Counted from the stretch's first letter, positions 34,372-43,904 are shown. The stretch: DNA of 64,000 nucleotides from Alistipes sp. (GCA_017437045.1 JAFSBY010000035.1:57684-121683); one strand, 5' to 3'. Numbers and translations: made by a program. The notes: generated by a model not told the origin, from the letters alone.

Positions 34372-35343
34372 TTGCACAAATATTGCAAGCAAGGCCCCTT
34401 TGTGGGCAAAACGAATTATCATTGGGATCTGATTGCAGCGAACCTCCTCTTCGGTGCCAACTTTTCGTTTTTCTACTCGCTCACGCGCAACGACATCTCG
34501 TTCCACACCCTCTTCATCTTGCAGGTTACCACCGCCGCCCTCTTTTTTATTCCGGCAGCCCTCACCTCCCGACGCGCCTACCACATCACCCGACACGACG
34601 CCGCGCAGATGTTGCTCGTCGCCCTGTTGGTCATCGTCGGATGGATGTACATGCTCCTCTGGGGTGCCTCCTATACCACCCCGATCGACGCCGCCATCAT
34701 CGCCACACTCGGGCCCGCCTTTACGCTCCTGACGGACAAGCTCCTACACCGACAACAGCAGATCGGAGGCATCCGCACGATCGGCATCATCTGCTGCTTT
34801 GTGGGGGCGTGGCTGTTGATCTTCGACAAGGGATTCACGCTGGTGCACGGCTCGCGCGGTTGGGGCAACCTGCTCGTGTTGATTGCAGTCGTGTCCATCG
34901 CCGCGAACACCGTCATCATCAAACCACAACTCGAACGCTACGGCACGCGGGTCGTCATGGGTTGGTTTTCGCTCATCGGGCTCTTTGTCGCCCTCCCCCA
35001 CTTCGATCGGATCTTGAGCGAGCTTTTGGCCGCTCACCTACCCCTGACCGTGCAGCTCGAGTTGGGCTATATCCTTCTGCCGGGCACGATCCTGCCCATG
35101 TGGCTGCTCTATCGCGGGGCCGAAAAGCTGACCGCCATACACACGGCCCTCTATCGCTACATCCAACCCTTGAGTGCCGGTCTGGTAGCGCACATACGCC
35201 ACCAGGCGATCTTCGATACGACGAACATCACCGCGCTGGTTGTGATTTTTGCAGGAATTGTACTGACGATTGTGGGCTATCGGCGTTCGTTGCGCTCCCT
35301 CAACGGATTACGCGCACCTCGCCTCCCTCGCCAAAGGCGATGA
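34372..35343 (+). CDS. EamA/DMT family transporter, non-ATG start
   Basis: About 313-323 residues, ten helices in two EamA repeats (DLIAANLLFGANFSFFYSL, TTPIDAAIIATLGPAFTLLTDKLL, TAIHTALYRYIQPLSAGLVA). It is related to the divergent gene next to it; the TPIDAAIIATL and SPIDASIIATL motifs match. There is no ATG before the first helix. The candidates are TTG at 34372 (used here) and GTG at 34402, which gives MGKTNYHWDLIA. Its C-terminus (last 15 codons) overlaps the end of the convergent tsaC. Substrate unknown. Confidence 0.85.
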   Translation: MHKYCKQGPFVGKTNYHWDLIAANLLFGANFSFFYSLTRNDISFHTLFILQVTTAALFFIPAALTSRRAYHITRHDAAQMLLVALLVIVGWMYMLLWGASYTTPIDAAIIATLGPAFTLLTDKLLHRQQQIGGIRTIGIICCFVGAWLLIFDKGFTLVHGSRGWGNLLVLIAVVSIAANTVIIKPQLERYGTRVVMGWFSLIGLFVALPHFDRILSELLAAHLPLTVQLELGYILLPGTILPMWLLYRGAEKLTAIHTALYRYIQPLSAGLVAHIRHQAIFDTTNITALVVIFAGIVLTIVGYRRSLRSLNGLRAPRLPRQRR

Positions 35344-35959
35344 TCGACGAAGGTTTACCTGTCGGACGACCCTGAAAACGAGGATTGACCACATAATCGA
35401 CCCCTTCGACAATCTCACGAGCAATCTCGGGGAGCGTTTTGGGAGTCTTTTCACCCGAAATATTGGCCGACGTAGAGACCACGGGTCGTCCCAAACGGCG
35501 CAACAAAGCCTGACAAAACTCATGATCCGGAACGCGCACTCCCAGCGTGCCCTCCTCGGGGATCAGGTTCGTCGCCACACCGGCCGCACCGGGCAGAATC
35601 AAGGTCAAAGGCGACGAGGCCATCTCCATCACCTCGAAGGCGATACCCGGGGCCCGATTCACATAGCGCACCACCTGCTCGGCCGAGTGGCAAAGGACGA
35701 GCATGGCATGTTTATTCTCACTCTGTTTCAGGGCATAGATACGCGCCACAGCCTCGGCATTGGTGGCATCACACCCGATGCCCCACACCGTATCGGTCGG
35801 ATAGAGGATCAGTCCGCCCCGCTTCAAGACCTCGACAGCCTCCTCAACGGCCGCCTTCATCGCAGCGTTGAGTTTCGCCCCACCCGTTTTCTGCGGAGCG
35901 TTATTCGATTGGGTTGCCGCCTCCTGCGGGGCCCCTTTTTTCGTTCGATCGTATCGCAT
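35300..35959 (-). CDS. tsaC: L-threonylcarbamoyladenylate synthase (TsaC/Sua5 family)
   Basis: 219 residues. The YrdC fold is read from VEVLKRGGLILYPTDTVWGIGCDATN, IYALKQSENKHAMLVLC, SSPLTLILPG, LGVRVPDHEFC, RPVVSTSANISGE and FQGRPTGKPSSIIAF. It makes threonylcarbamoyl-AMP for the t6A37 modification of ANN-decoding tRNAs. The first 33 residues (MRYDRTKKGAPQEAATQ onward) are extra to the family. A start at Met34 (35860) would give the usual length, but the ATG at 35959 lies 1 base after the cca stop, as expected for coupled translation. Confidence 0.93.
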   Translation of the reverse strand: MRYDRTKKGAPQEAATQSNNAPQKTGGAKLNAAMKAAVEEAVEVLKRGGLILYPTDTVWGIGCDATNAEAVARIYALKQSENKHAMLVLCHSAEQVVRYVNRAPGIAFEVMEMASSPLTLILPGAAGVATNLIPEEGTLGVRVPDHEFCQALLRRLGRPVVSTSANISGEKTPKTLPEIAREIVEGVDYVVNPRFQGRPTGKPSSIIAFGEGGEVRVIR

Positions 35960-35960
35960 A

Positions 35961-37361
35961 TCAGCCTTGTTTTGTCAATCCTTCGGCCGCAGCCAGCTGC
36001 TCCATCAGCCCATAGGCGGCCTCATATTCATTGGGAATCTCGCCATCGAGAATCGCATTTTTGATCCGCTCCTTGATATCACCGATCAGCCGGCAGGGCG
36101 GGATGCCATAGGTCTGCATGATCAGCTCGCCGGTAATCGGCGGTTGGAAATTGCGGATGCGGTCGCGCTCCTCAAGATCCTTCATCTTGTGGCGCACCAA
36201 CTCGAAATTCTTCAGATAACGCTTCACCTTGGCATCAATGCCCGAGGTGATATCGGCCTCACACAACAACATGAGCCGTTCGACATCCTCACCCGCCTCA
36301 AAGAGCAAGCGACGCACGGCCGAGTCGGTCACCAGATCCTCCGAAAGGATGATCGGGCGCAGGTGGAGGAAGACCATCTTCTGCACGAACTTCATGTGTT
36401 CGTTCATCGGGAGTTTGAGCTGGCGGAAGATCTGCGGCACCATCTTCGATCCGACCACTTCGTGGCCGTGGAAGGTCCAACCGATCTTCGGATCATAGCC
36501 CTTCGTGCGCGGCTTGCCGATATCGTGCAAAACAGCCGCCCAACGCAGCCACAGATCGTCCGAGCGGCGAGCCACATTATCCAGTACCTTGAGCGTATGC
36601 TGAAAATTATCTTTATGGGCATGCTGACCGCGACGCTCCACGCCACGCAGGGCGTGCATCTCGGGGAAGATACGCTCCAGCAGTCCCGACCGCTCCAGCA
36701 ACTCGAAACCCATCGACGGGACGGGTGAGAGGACAATCTTATTCAGTTCAGTAATAATACGCTCGCACGAGACAATGCGAATGCGATCGGCATTGCGGCA
36801 GATCGCCTCGAAGGTCTCATCCTCGATCATGAAGCCCAGCTGCGCCGCAAAACGAATACCGCGCATCATGCGCAACGGATCGTCCGAGAAGGTGATATCG
36901 GGGTCGCACGGGGTACGAATCAGACAATCCTCCATATCCTCCATGCCGCCAAACGGATCGACCAACTCCCCGAAACGCTCCTCGGAGAGCGACCAGGCGA
37001 GGGCATTGATCGTGAAGTCGCGACGACGTTGATCATCCTCGAGTGTCCCGGCCTCGACCTGCGGCTTGCGCGAATCGGACGAGTAACTCTCGCGGCGAGC
37101 ACCGACAAACTCCACCTCGATGCCATCGCGCGTACGCAACATCGCCGTTCCGAAGGTCTTGAAGATCGAGACCTTCGTATGCAACTCTCGCCCGAGTGCT
37201 TCGGCCAACGCCACACCGCTGCCTACGACCACCACGTCGATGTCGGTCGAGGGGCGGCGCAGATAGTGATCGCGCACGTAACCGCCCACCACATAGGCAT
37301 CGACCCCTTGTTGGGTGGCCAGGCGGGCAATCTGTCGAAATATGGGATGCGAAAGGGGCAT
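35961..37361 (-). CDS. cca: CCA-adding tRNA nucleotidyltransferase with HD domain
   Basis: 466 residues. Nucleotidyltransferase motif VVGGYVRDHYLRRPSTDIDVVVVG (catalytic Asp-x-Asp), RRDFTINALAWSL, DPLRMMRGIRFAAQLGF and the tRNA-binding neck. An HD phosphohydrolase domain follows (HAHKDNFQHTLKVLDNV, WAAVLHDIGKPRTKGYDPKIGWTFHGHEVVG). It completes or repairs the tRNA 3' CCA, which fits the absence of encoded CCA in the tRNA-Gly here. Middle gene of pdxJ-cca-tsaC with gaps of 8 and 1 bases. Confidence 0.95.
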   Translation of the reverse strand: MPLSHPIFRQIARLATQQGVDAYVVGGYVRDHYLRRPSTDIDVVVVGSGVALAEALGRELHTKVSIFKTFGTAMLRTRDGIEVEFVGARRESYSSDSRKPQVEAGTLEDDQRRRDFTINALAWSLSEERFGELVDPFGGMEDMEDCLIRTPCDPDITFSDDPLRMMRGIRFAAQLGFMIEDETFEAICRNADRIRIVSCERIITELNKIVLSPVPSMGFELLERSGLLERIFPEMHALRGVERRGQHAHKDNFQHTLKVLDNVARRSDDLWLRWAAVLHDIGKPRTKGYDPKIGWTFHGHEVVGSKMVPQIFRQLKLPMNEHMKFVQKMVFLHLRPIILSEDLVTDSAVRRLLFEAGEDVERLMLLCEADITSGIDAKVKRYLKNFELVRHKMKDLEERDRIRNFQPPITGELIMQTYGIPPCRLIGDIKERIKNAILDGEIPNEYEAAYGLMEQLAAAEGLTKQG

Positions 37362-37369
37362 CGAACGAG

Positions 37370-38083
37370 CTATTTAAGTTGATCCTGATAGCGTTGCACG
37401 GTCTGCTCCAGCCCCAGATAGAGGGCATCGGAGATCAGCGCATGACCGATCGAGACCTCATCGGTCCAGGGAATGCATTCGTGGTAGTAGGCCAGATTCT
37501 CCAGCGAAAGGTCATGGCCTGCATTCAGCCCTAACCCCTGCCGACGAGCCTCCTCGGCTGCCGCCACAAAGGGGGCAATCGCCGCCTCGCGCCCCTCGGG
37601 ATAGAGGCGCGCGTAGGATTCGGTGTAGAGCTCCACACGGTCAGCCCCGCAAGCCTTGGCACCGGCCACCATCGCGGGGTCGGGATCGACGAAGATCGAG
37701 ACGCGGATCCCCTTCTCGTGGAATCGTGCCGTGATCTCGGTCAGGAACTCCCGATGGCGGATCGTATCCCATCCGGCATTCGACGTAAGGGCATCGGGGG
37801 CATCGGGCACCAAGGTTACTTGGGCCGGTACGACCTCCAACACCAGATCGACAAAACTCCCAATCGGGTTTCCCTCTACATTGAGCTCCGTACGAATCGC
37901 CCGCTTCAGGGCGCGCACATCCTCATAGCGAATGTGGCGTGCATCGGGACGCGGATGCACGGTGATGCCGTCGGCACCAAACTCCTCAATCCGAAGTGCT
38001 GCCTGCAACACATCGGGGCAGTTGCCGCCGCGCGAATTGCGGATCACGGCAATCTTATTGATATTTACGCTTAACTTTGTCAC
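37370..38083 (-). CDS. pdxJ: Pyridoxine 5'-phosphate synthase
   Basis: 237 residues. LSVNINKIAVIRNSRGGNCPDV, GADGITVHPRPDARHIRYEDV, NVEGNPIGSFVDLVLEV, VTLVPDAPDALTSNAGWD, VSIFVDPD and GHDLSLENLAYYHECIPWTDEVSIGHALISDA mark the PdxJ barrel. It joins 1-deoxyxylulose-5-phosphate and 3-amino-2-oxopropyl phosphate. With pdxB (18358) the DXP-dependent vitamin B6 route is represented twice in the window. Minus-strand -7 box TAACTTTG at 38112-38105, nearly touching the opposing nadK promoter. Confidence 0.96.
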   Translation of the reverse strand: MTKLSVNINKIAVIRNSRGGNCPDVLQAALRIEEFGADGITVHPRPDARHIRYEDVRALKRAIRTELNVEGNPIGSFVDLVLEVVPAQVTLVPDAPDALTSNAGWDTIRHREFLTEITARFHEKGIRVSIFVDPDPAMVAGAKACGADRVELYTESYARLYPEGREAAIAPFVAAAEEARRQGLGLNAGHDLSLENLAYYHECIPWTDEVSIGHALISDALYLGLEQTVQRYQDQLK

Positions 38084-38134
38084 AATTTTCTTATCTTTGC
38101 CCTACAAAGTTACTCTTTTTTTTGTTTCAAGCCG

Positions 38135-39013
38135 ATGAAAATTCTACTTTTTTCCCGTTCGCAGATCAAACATCGCACCGAAGAGCTCTTGGCTCTGCGC
38201 GACGCGATCCTTCAAGGCGGATTCGATTACGCTGTAAACGAGGAGTTTGCAACCATCCTACACACCCTCGGGGTATGGAATATTCCAACCGAGCAACAAT
38301 ATGGCCAAACGATCGGCCAACAACCCGAATCCGCGATCATGGTCTGCTATGGCGGTGACGGCACCCTGCTCGAAGGGGCTCATCGGTTGGGCGGTGCAGC
38401 CATCCCGATCCTGGGCATCAATGCCGGCCACCTCGGTTTCCTGACCAGCGTCCCCCGCGACGGGCTGACCACACTCTTTGCCAACCTCACACCGGAGTCG
38501 TTGCGCATCGAGCAACGCACGATGTTGCAGGTCGAGGGCGATTTTACCGACCCTGCAGCCAGCTATCAGGCCCTCAACGAATTCTCCATCCAACGCCACG
38601 GTGCCGGCATGATCTCGGTTGAGACCTATGTCGATGAGCAGTTGGTGGCCACCTATTATGGCGACGGCGTAATTCTCTCAACTCCAACCGGTTCAACGGC
38701 CTACTCGCTCAGCGCGGGAGGTCCCGTTGTAGCCCCGACGTGTGCCTGCATGGTCATCTCGCCCTTGGCTCCGCACAACCTCACGATGCGCCCGATGGTG
38801 ATCCCCGATTCGAGCACGATCCGACTGCGGGTTCACGTACGCTACGGCGAGGCCTTCGCTACGCTCGACAACCGCACCTACGCCATCGGCTCCGAGACCG
38901 AGTTCACCATTCGGAAGTCTGACCACTCGATTTTTCTGGCCACACCGCACAATATATCGTTTTACGACACGTTACGGAATAAGATGATGTGGGGAGTCGA
39001 TATACGCGGATAA
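38135..39013 (+). CDS. nadK: NAD kinase
   Basis: 292 residues. The signature VCYGGDGTLLEGAHRLGG, GINAGHLGFLTSV, and the C-terminal domain DGVILSTPTGSTAYSLSAGGPVV, ISPLAPHNLTMRPMVI, as in all bacterial NAD kinases. It makes NADP from NAD. Divergent from pdxJ with a 51-base gap; -7 box TATCTTTG at 38092-38099, start near 38106. Confidence 0.96.
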   Translation: MKILLFSRSQIKHRTEELLALRDAILQGGFDYAVNEEFATILHTLGVWNIPTEQQYGQTIGQQPESAIMVCYGGDGTLLEGAHRLGGAAIPILGINAGHLGFLTSVPRDGLTTLFANLTPESLRIEQRTMLQVEGDFTDPAASYQALNEFSIQRHGAGMISVETYVDEQLVATYYGDGVILSTPTGSTAYSLSAGGPVVAPTCACMVISPLAPHNLTMRPMVIPDSSTIRLRVHVRYGEAFATLDNRTYAIGSETEFTIRKSDHSIFLATPHNISFYDTLRNKMMWGVDIRG

Positions 39014-39097
39014 AAACGGAATGTAGCAGCCTATCAGGAAATAAAGCACGAAAAAGCACGTATATTTGATTTTTTATCGCTATATTTGCACCCTATT

Positions 39098-39811
39098 ATG
39101 AGTACCGATAAACCGATACCGCAACACGTCGCCATCATCATGGATGGAAATGGTCGTTGGGCCAAACAACGCGGGTTGGATCGCTCCGAAGGGCATATTG
39201 CCGGTGTGGAGTCGATTCGTACGACGTTGAAGGCAGCCCTGCGACATGGCGTGCGCCAACTCACCTTCTACGCCTTCTCGACCGAGAATTGGGGGCGTCC
39301 GCAGGCCGAGGTGGAGGCTCTGATGGAGTTGCTGTGTCGCAGTATTATCAACGAAACGCCCGAGCTAAAAAAGCAAGGTGTCCGGGTGCAGATCATCGGC
39401 GAGCGCAGCCGCTTCTCCGAGCGGGTGCAATATTACCTCGCCCAGATCGAGCAAGAGACGGCCGCGAGCGAGAAGCTGACGATGGTGCTGGCCCTCAACT
39501 ACTCGTCGCGTGACGAGCTGCGTCGTGCCATGCAGCAGATCGGCCGAGAGGTCGCCGAGGGGCATCTGCAGCCCGAGGCTATCGACGAGCAGACGATCGC
39601 CGCCCACCTCGATACTGCCGGCATGCCCGACCCCGACCTGGTGATTCGTACCAGCGGCGAGCAGCGGTTGAGCAACTTTTTGATGTGGCAATCGGCCTAT
39701 GCCGAGTTTTACTTCCCCGAGGTGCTCTGGCCCGACTTCTCGGAAGAGGAGTTTGCCCGCGCGCTGGAGGTGTATGCCAAACGTGATCGCCGCTTCGGTT
39801 TGGTGAAATAG
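39098..39811 (+). CDS. uppS: Undecaprenyl diphosphate synthase (isoprenyl transferase)
   Basis: 237 residues from the ATG at 39098. HVAIIMDGNGRWAKQRGLDR, SEGHIAGVESIRTTL, LTFYAFSTENWGRP, LALNYSSRDELRRAMQQIG and PDPDLVIRTSGEQRLSNFLMWQSAYAEFYF are diagnostic. It builds the C55 lipid carrier used for peptidoglycan and surface glycans. The -7 box TATATTTG at 39081-39088 overlaps the alternative ATG at 39086, so the later start is right. Head of uppS-bamA-ompH-ompH. Confidence 0.97.
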   Translation: MSTDKPIPQHVAIIMDGNGRWAKQRGLDRSEGHIAGVESIRTTLKAALRHGVRQLTFYAFSTENWGRPQAEVEALMELLCRSIINETPELKKQGVRVQIIGERSRFSERVQYYLAQIEQETAASEKLTMVLALNYSSRDELRRAMQQIGREVAEGHLQPEAIDEQTIAAHLDTAGMPDPDLVIRTSGEQRLSNFLMWQSAYAEFYFPEVLWPDFSEEEFARALEVYAKRDRRFGLVK

Positions 39812-39840
39812 AAACGAAAAAAGGTTTTTTCGACGAGAAG

Positions 39841-42411
39841 ATGAACTACGTTAGCAAAATATGGAGCCTTGTGCTGCTCTTGCTCGTGTGCGGGCAGAGC
39901 CTATGGGCTCAAGAACAACAAGCAGCCGCCGACACGACGGCTGTTGCGCAGGTTGTAACCGATAGTGTGGCCGACCAGCCCGCATTCCCGAAAGACGCCC
40001 CGATGATGGAGCGTTCGCGCACCCAGAAACTCTACTACATCCGCAAGATCAATGTGATCGGCCTCAAGCACCTCGACCCGAACCTGGTGAAGGCCTCGGC
40101 CGGTCTGGTAGAGGGCGACTCGGTCTATCTGCCGAGTAATTTTATCTCGAACGCCATCACCCGTCTGTGGAGCCAGCGTCACTATGGCGATGTGCGCATG
40201 GGTGCCGAAATCGACGGTGACAGCCTCGACCTGCAACTCTTCCTCGAAGAGCGTCCGCGCGTCTATGAGTGGAAATTCGAGGGCATCTCGACCGGTAAGC
40301 AGAAGGATATCATGGAGAAGCTCAAGTTGCGTCGTAACAGCGAGCTCTCGGACTATGTCCTCGACAAGAACCAAAAGCTCATCAAGGAGTATTGGAAAGA
40401 GAAGGGCTTCCGCAATGCCGAGGTCACCTGGCGCATCGACCGCGACTCGGCTCGCTCGCAATATGCTACGGTCACCTACATCATCGACCGCAAAGAGCGC
40501 GTCAAGGTCGGCCAGATCAACTTCCGAGGCAACGAGCAGTTCACCTCGAAACGTCTGCGTCGCACCTTCAAAAAGACCCACCAGAAGAGCATCAACTTCT
40601 TCAAGAGCTCGAAGCTCAACGACAAGGAGTATCTCGAAGATAAGGAGCTGCTGCTCGATTTCTACAACTCAAAGGGTTATCGCAACGCCGCGATTCTCCG
40701 CGATTCGATCTACGATATCGCCCCGAATCGCATCGCTATCGACCTCGATCTGTCGGAGGGTAACAAATACTACATCCGCGATGTGACCTGGGTCGGCAAC
40801 TCGGTCTATGACACCGAGCAACTGCAAAACATGTTTGCCGTCAAGAAGGGTGACACCTACGACAAGAAGTCGATGCACAAACGCCTCGGTATCGGCCGCG
40901 AGGAGAACCCCGAGGAGATGTCCGTAAAGTCGCTCTACCAGAATCAGGGCTACCTGATGTCACAAATCGAGCCTACGGAGACGATCATCGGTGCCGACTC
41001 GATCGACATCCAGGTGAAGGTTTTTGAGGGTAAACCCTTTACGATCAACGAGGTAGGCATCACCGGTAACGTACGCGTCGATGACGAGGTGATCCGCCGC
41101 GAGTTGTACACCCGCCCGGGTGAGTTGTACGACCGTTCGATGCTCATGCAGACGATCCGTATGCTCGGCTCGATGGGCCACTTCAACCCCGAGGCGATCA
41201 TGCCCGACATCAAACCCGTATCGAACGAGTTGGTCAATGTCAATTGGCCGCTCGAGGAGCAGGCTTCGGACCAATTCAACATCGCCGGTGGTTGGGGATC
41301 GGGAACCTTCGTAGGTTCGGTCGGTATCACCTTCAACAACCTCTCGATCAAGAACACCTTCAAGCCCGGCGCTTGGCGACCCTATCCGCAGGGTCAAAAC
41401 CAGCGTCTCTCGCTCTCAGCACAGACCAACGGTACCTACTACAAGGCCTTCTCGTTCAGCTTCACCGACCCCTGGGTGGGCGGTCGCAAACCGAACTCGC
41501 TGACCCTCTCGGCCCACTGGTCGGAGCAGAACAATGCCTACTACGTATGGCAGACCTCGACGATGCACTTCCGCACGCTCGGTTTGGCCGTCGGTTTGGG
41601 TAAGCGTTTGAGCTGGCCCGACCCCTACTTCACCCTCTACGGTGAGTTGAGCTACGAGCGATATAACCTGAAGAACTGGAACTCGTTCATCATGTCGAAC
41701 GGTAACGCCAACCTACTCTCGATGAAGCTCGTATTTGGCCGCAACTCGGTCGATCAGCCGATCTACCCGCGTCGCGGTTCGGACTTCAGCATCTCGGTGC
41801 AGGCTACGCTCCCCTACTCGCTGTGGGACGGCAAGGATTATGCCGACGAGTCGATGCCCGACGCAGAGCGTTACCAGTGGATCGAGTTCCACAAGTGGCA
41901 GCTTAAGTCGCAATGGTTCCAGGCACTGACCCCGAATCAGAACTTAGTCTTGATGGTCAAGGCCGAGATGGGTTACTTGGGCCACTACAACAAGCATAAA
42001 ACCTCGCCCTTCGAGCGTTTCGAGGTCGGTGGTGACGGTATGTCGGGTTACAACATCTACGGTATCGACATCATCTCGATGCGCGGTTACGAGGATGGTG
42101 CACTCGATCCGGTAAACGATTACTACTCGATCGCCTACAACAAATACACGGCCGAGTTGCGTTATCCGGTGATCCTAAAACCCTCGTCGCAGATCTACGT
42201 GCTGGGCTTCCTCGAGGGTGGTAACGCCTTCGACTCGTGGGAGTCGTTCTCTCCCTTCAAGATCAAGCGTTCGGCCGGTTTCGGTGTACGTCTCTATCTG
42301 CCGGTGGTGGGTATGCTCGGTATCGACTGGGGTTACGGATTTGATGCTCCGGCCGGACAGACCGACAAGAGTGGCAGCCAGTTCCACTTCGTGATGGGTC
42401 AGCAGTTCTAA
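39841..42411 (+). CDS. bamA: Outer membrane protein assembly factor BamA
   Basis: 856 residues. Signal peptide to SLWAQ. POTRA domains lie between about 60 and 470 (YYIRKINVIGLKHLDPNLVK, VGQINFRGNEQFTSKRLRR, YYIRDVTWVGNSVYDTEQL, FTINEVGITGNVRVDDEVIRRELY). The C-terminal Omp85 barrel opens with SDQFNIAGGWGSGTFVGSVG and ends in Phe (MGQQF). It inserts beta-barrel proteins into the outer membrane. 29 bases behind uppS, with two ompH/skp genes downstream, the classic envelope-biogenesis order. Confidence 0.96.
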   Translation: MNYVSKIWSLVLLLLVCGQSLWAQEQQAAADTTAVAQVVTDSVADQPAFPKDAPMMERSRTQKLYYIRKINVIGLKHLDPNLVKASAGLVEGDSVYLPSNFISNAITRLWSQRHYGDVRMGAEIDGDSLDLQLFLEERPRVYEWKFEGISTGKQKDIMEKLKLRRNSELSDYVLDKNQKLIKEYWKEKGFRNAEVTWRIDRDSARSQYATVTYIIDRKERVKVGQINFRGNEQFTSKRLRRTFKKTHQKSINFFKSSKLNDKEYLEDKELLLDFYNSKGYRNAAILRDSIYDIAPNRIAIDLDLSEGNKYYIRDVTWVGNSVYDTEQLQNMFAVKKGDTYDKKSMHKRLGIGREENPEEMSVKSLYQNQGYLMSQIEPTETIIGADSIDIQVKVFEGKPFTINEVGITGNVRVDDEVIRRELYTRPGELYDRSMLMQTIRMLGSMGHFNPEAIMPDIKPVSNELVNVNWPLEEQASDQFNIAGGWGSGTFVGSVGITFNNLSIKNTFKPGAWRPYPQGQNQRLSLSAQTNGTYYKAFSFSFTDPWVGGRKPNSLTLSAHWSEQNNAYYVWQTSTMHFRTLGLAVGLGKRLSWPDPYFTLYGELSYERYNLKNWNSFIMSNGNANLLSMKLVFGRNSVDQPIYPRRGSDFSISVQATLPYSLWDGKDYADESMPDAERYQWIEFHKWQLKSQWFQALTPNQNLVLMVKAEMGYLGHYNKHKTSPFERFEVGGDGMSGYNIYGIDIISMRGYEDGALDPVNDYYSIAYNKYTAELRYPVILKPSSQIYVLGFLEGGNAFDSWESFSPFKIKRSAGFGVRLYLPVVGMLGIDWGYGFDAPAGQTDKSGSQFHFVMGQQF

Positions 42412-42512
42412 CCCTGTCCGGGGGGGCAATAAAACAAGAGGCGGTACGTTATTTATATAGGTATGCTTCTTGTACCCGAAAAATGAACGTTGAAACGTAA
42501 AACTGAAAAGGT

Positions 42513-43016
42513 ATGAAAAAATGGATTTTTGCCGCATGTTTTGCCCTGATGGGGTTAGCGGTATCGGCACAGAACTACATCGTAGTCAATAGCGAGAAGG
42601 TCTTCAAGTCCATCGCAAGCTATAACCAGGCCATCGAACAACTCGACCAGCTGGCCGAGAGCTACCAAAAACAGGTCGATGCCAAGTTCCAAGAGGTCGA
42701 GGATCTGTTTACCACCTACGAAAAACAGCGCGCCTCGCTGCAGGCTACGGCCCGACAGAACTACGAGAACGCTATCCTGCAGAAGGAGCAGGCTGCCAAT
42801 GAGTTCCAAGAGAAGATCTTTGGTCAGGAGGGTGAGCTGATGAAGAAACGCATCGAGCTGATCAAACCTATCCAGGAGCGGGTATTTGCCGCCATCGAGA
42901 GCTATGCCAAGCGCGTGGGTGCTGACGTGGTGATCGACTCGTCGAACAACCCCACCCTGCTCTACACCTCGGCCGCGGCAGAGCGCACCGACGAGGTGAT
43001 CCAGAGTCTCCAATAA
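42513..43016 (+). CDS. OmpH/Skp family periplasmic chaperone
   Basis: 167 residues. Signal peptide MKKWIFAACFALMGLAVSAQ; mature part NYIVVNSEKVFKSIASYNQA, followed by a long charged coiled-coil segment (about 40-130) and a short C-terminal strand region (VDVVIDSSNNPTLLYTSA in outline). Skp-like proteins hold unfolded outer-membrane proteins on their way to BamA, encoded just upstream. The 101-base gap to bamA shows no clear promoter. Confidence 0.9.
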   Translation: MKKWIFAACFALMGLAVSAQNYIVVNSEKVFKSIASYNQAIEQLDQLAESYQKQVDAKFQEVEDLFTTYEKQRASLQATARQNYENAILQKEQAANEFQEKIFGQEGELMKKRIELIKPIQERVFAAIESYAKRVGADVVIDSSNNPTLLYTSAAAERTDEVIQSLQ

Positions 43017-43060
43017 ACAAGCCATAAAAGAAACATCAAATAATTAACTATCAAAACATT

Positions 43061-43585
43061 ATGAAGAAAGTACTAAAACTGACCCTGGTGGTCGCCATGC
43101 TGGTGAGCTGCACGTCGATCTTTGCCCAGAAACTCGGCCGCATCAACTCGCAGGAGGTGGTTATGGCCATGCCCGAAACGAAGGAGATGCAGACCAGCCT
43201 GATGGCTGTTCAGAAGGATTGGGAGGAGAATCTCGAGGCTATCAACGTCGAGTTCAACACCAAATTGCAGGAGTTCCAGAAGGGACTCAACACGATGACC
43301 GACGCTGTGCGTCAGATCAAAGAGAAGGAGCTCAACGACCTGCGTACGCGCGGTAACGAGCTGCAGCAGATGGCCCAGCAGGATCTGGCTAAGAAGGAGC
43401 AGGAGCTGATGACCCCGATCATCGAGAAGGCTCAGGCTGCCATCAAGACGGTGAGCAAGGCAGGTGGCTACACGGCTATCTTCGAGACCGGTTCGTTGGT
43501 CTATTTCGATGAGGCTACGATGACCGACATCACGCCGCTCGTCAAGAAGGAGCTGGGTATTACGGAGACTGCGGCTGCCAACTAA
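43061..43585 (+). CDS. OmpH/Skp family periplasmic chaperone, second copy
   Basis: 174 residues. Signal peptide MKKVLKLTLVVAMLVSCTSIFAQ, then KLGRINSQEVVMAMPETKEM, a coiled coil (about 50-125) and GYTAIFETGSLVYFDE. A tandem paralogue of the previous gene, 44 bases downstream. A Cys lies in the signal region (LVSCTS), but cleavage at FAQ is more likely than lipidation. Two different OmpH proteins in tandem are common in Bacteroidales. Confidence 0.9.
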   Translation: MKKVLKLTLVVAMLVSCTSIFAQKLGRINSQEVVMAMPETKEMQTSLMAVQKDWEENLEAINVEFNTKLQEFQKGLNTMTDAVRQIKEKELNDLRTRGNELQQMAQQDLAKKEQELMTPIIEKAQAAIKTVSKAGGYTAIFETGSLVYFDEATMTDITPLVKKELGITETAAAN

Positions 43586-43608
43586 TCCGCATCCGAAAAA
43601 CCGAAACA

Positions 43609-43644
43609 AAAACGGCCTTCGTCCAAATGGGCGAAGGCCGTTTT
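43609..43644. terminator. Terminator of the uppS-bamA-ompH operon
   Basis: AAAACGGCCTTCG (43609-43621) pairs with CGAAGGCCGTTTT (43632-43644). A second weaker hairpin, AAAAAGCCC/GGGCTTTTT, lies at 43710-43737. Confidence 0.88.
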
Positions 43645-43797
43645 GCCCTCTTTTAGCAACCCGCAAACCACCATCGTACACCCCCTTTACCACCGCATCA
43701 GAGAGCTCCAAAAAGCCCCTTTTGGAATGGGCTTTTTCGGGTAAAAAATGTTGATTTTTTTGCCTGAAAATTTGCACTTTAATCCTTTCTTTTTTCG

Positions 43798-43805
43798 TAC
43801 CTTTG
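43798..43805 (+). promoter_or_regulatory. -7 box upstream of mreB
   Basis: TACCTTTG with a possible -33 TTTG at 43771-43774 (23-base spacer, longer than the usual 19-21). The predicted leader is about 93 nt. The 319-base ompH-mreB gap otherwise holds two terminators and AT-rich sequence. Confidence 0.65.
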
Positions 43806-43904
43806 TAGTGCAGATTAGGCCCCCAAACGGGAATAGTTCCAAAAAGGAGCCCTAATCCACTGATACGGAATAAGTTAAACAATAAGATAGTACAACATTC
43901 AACA

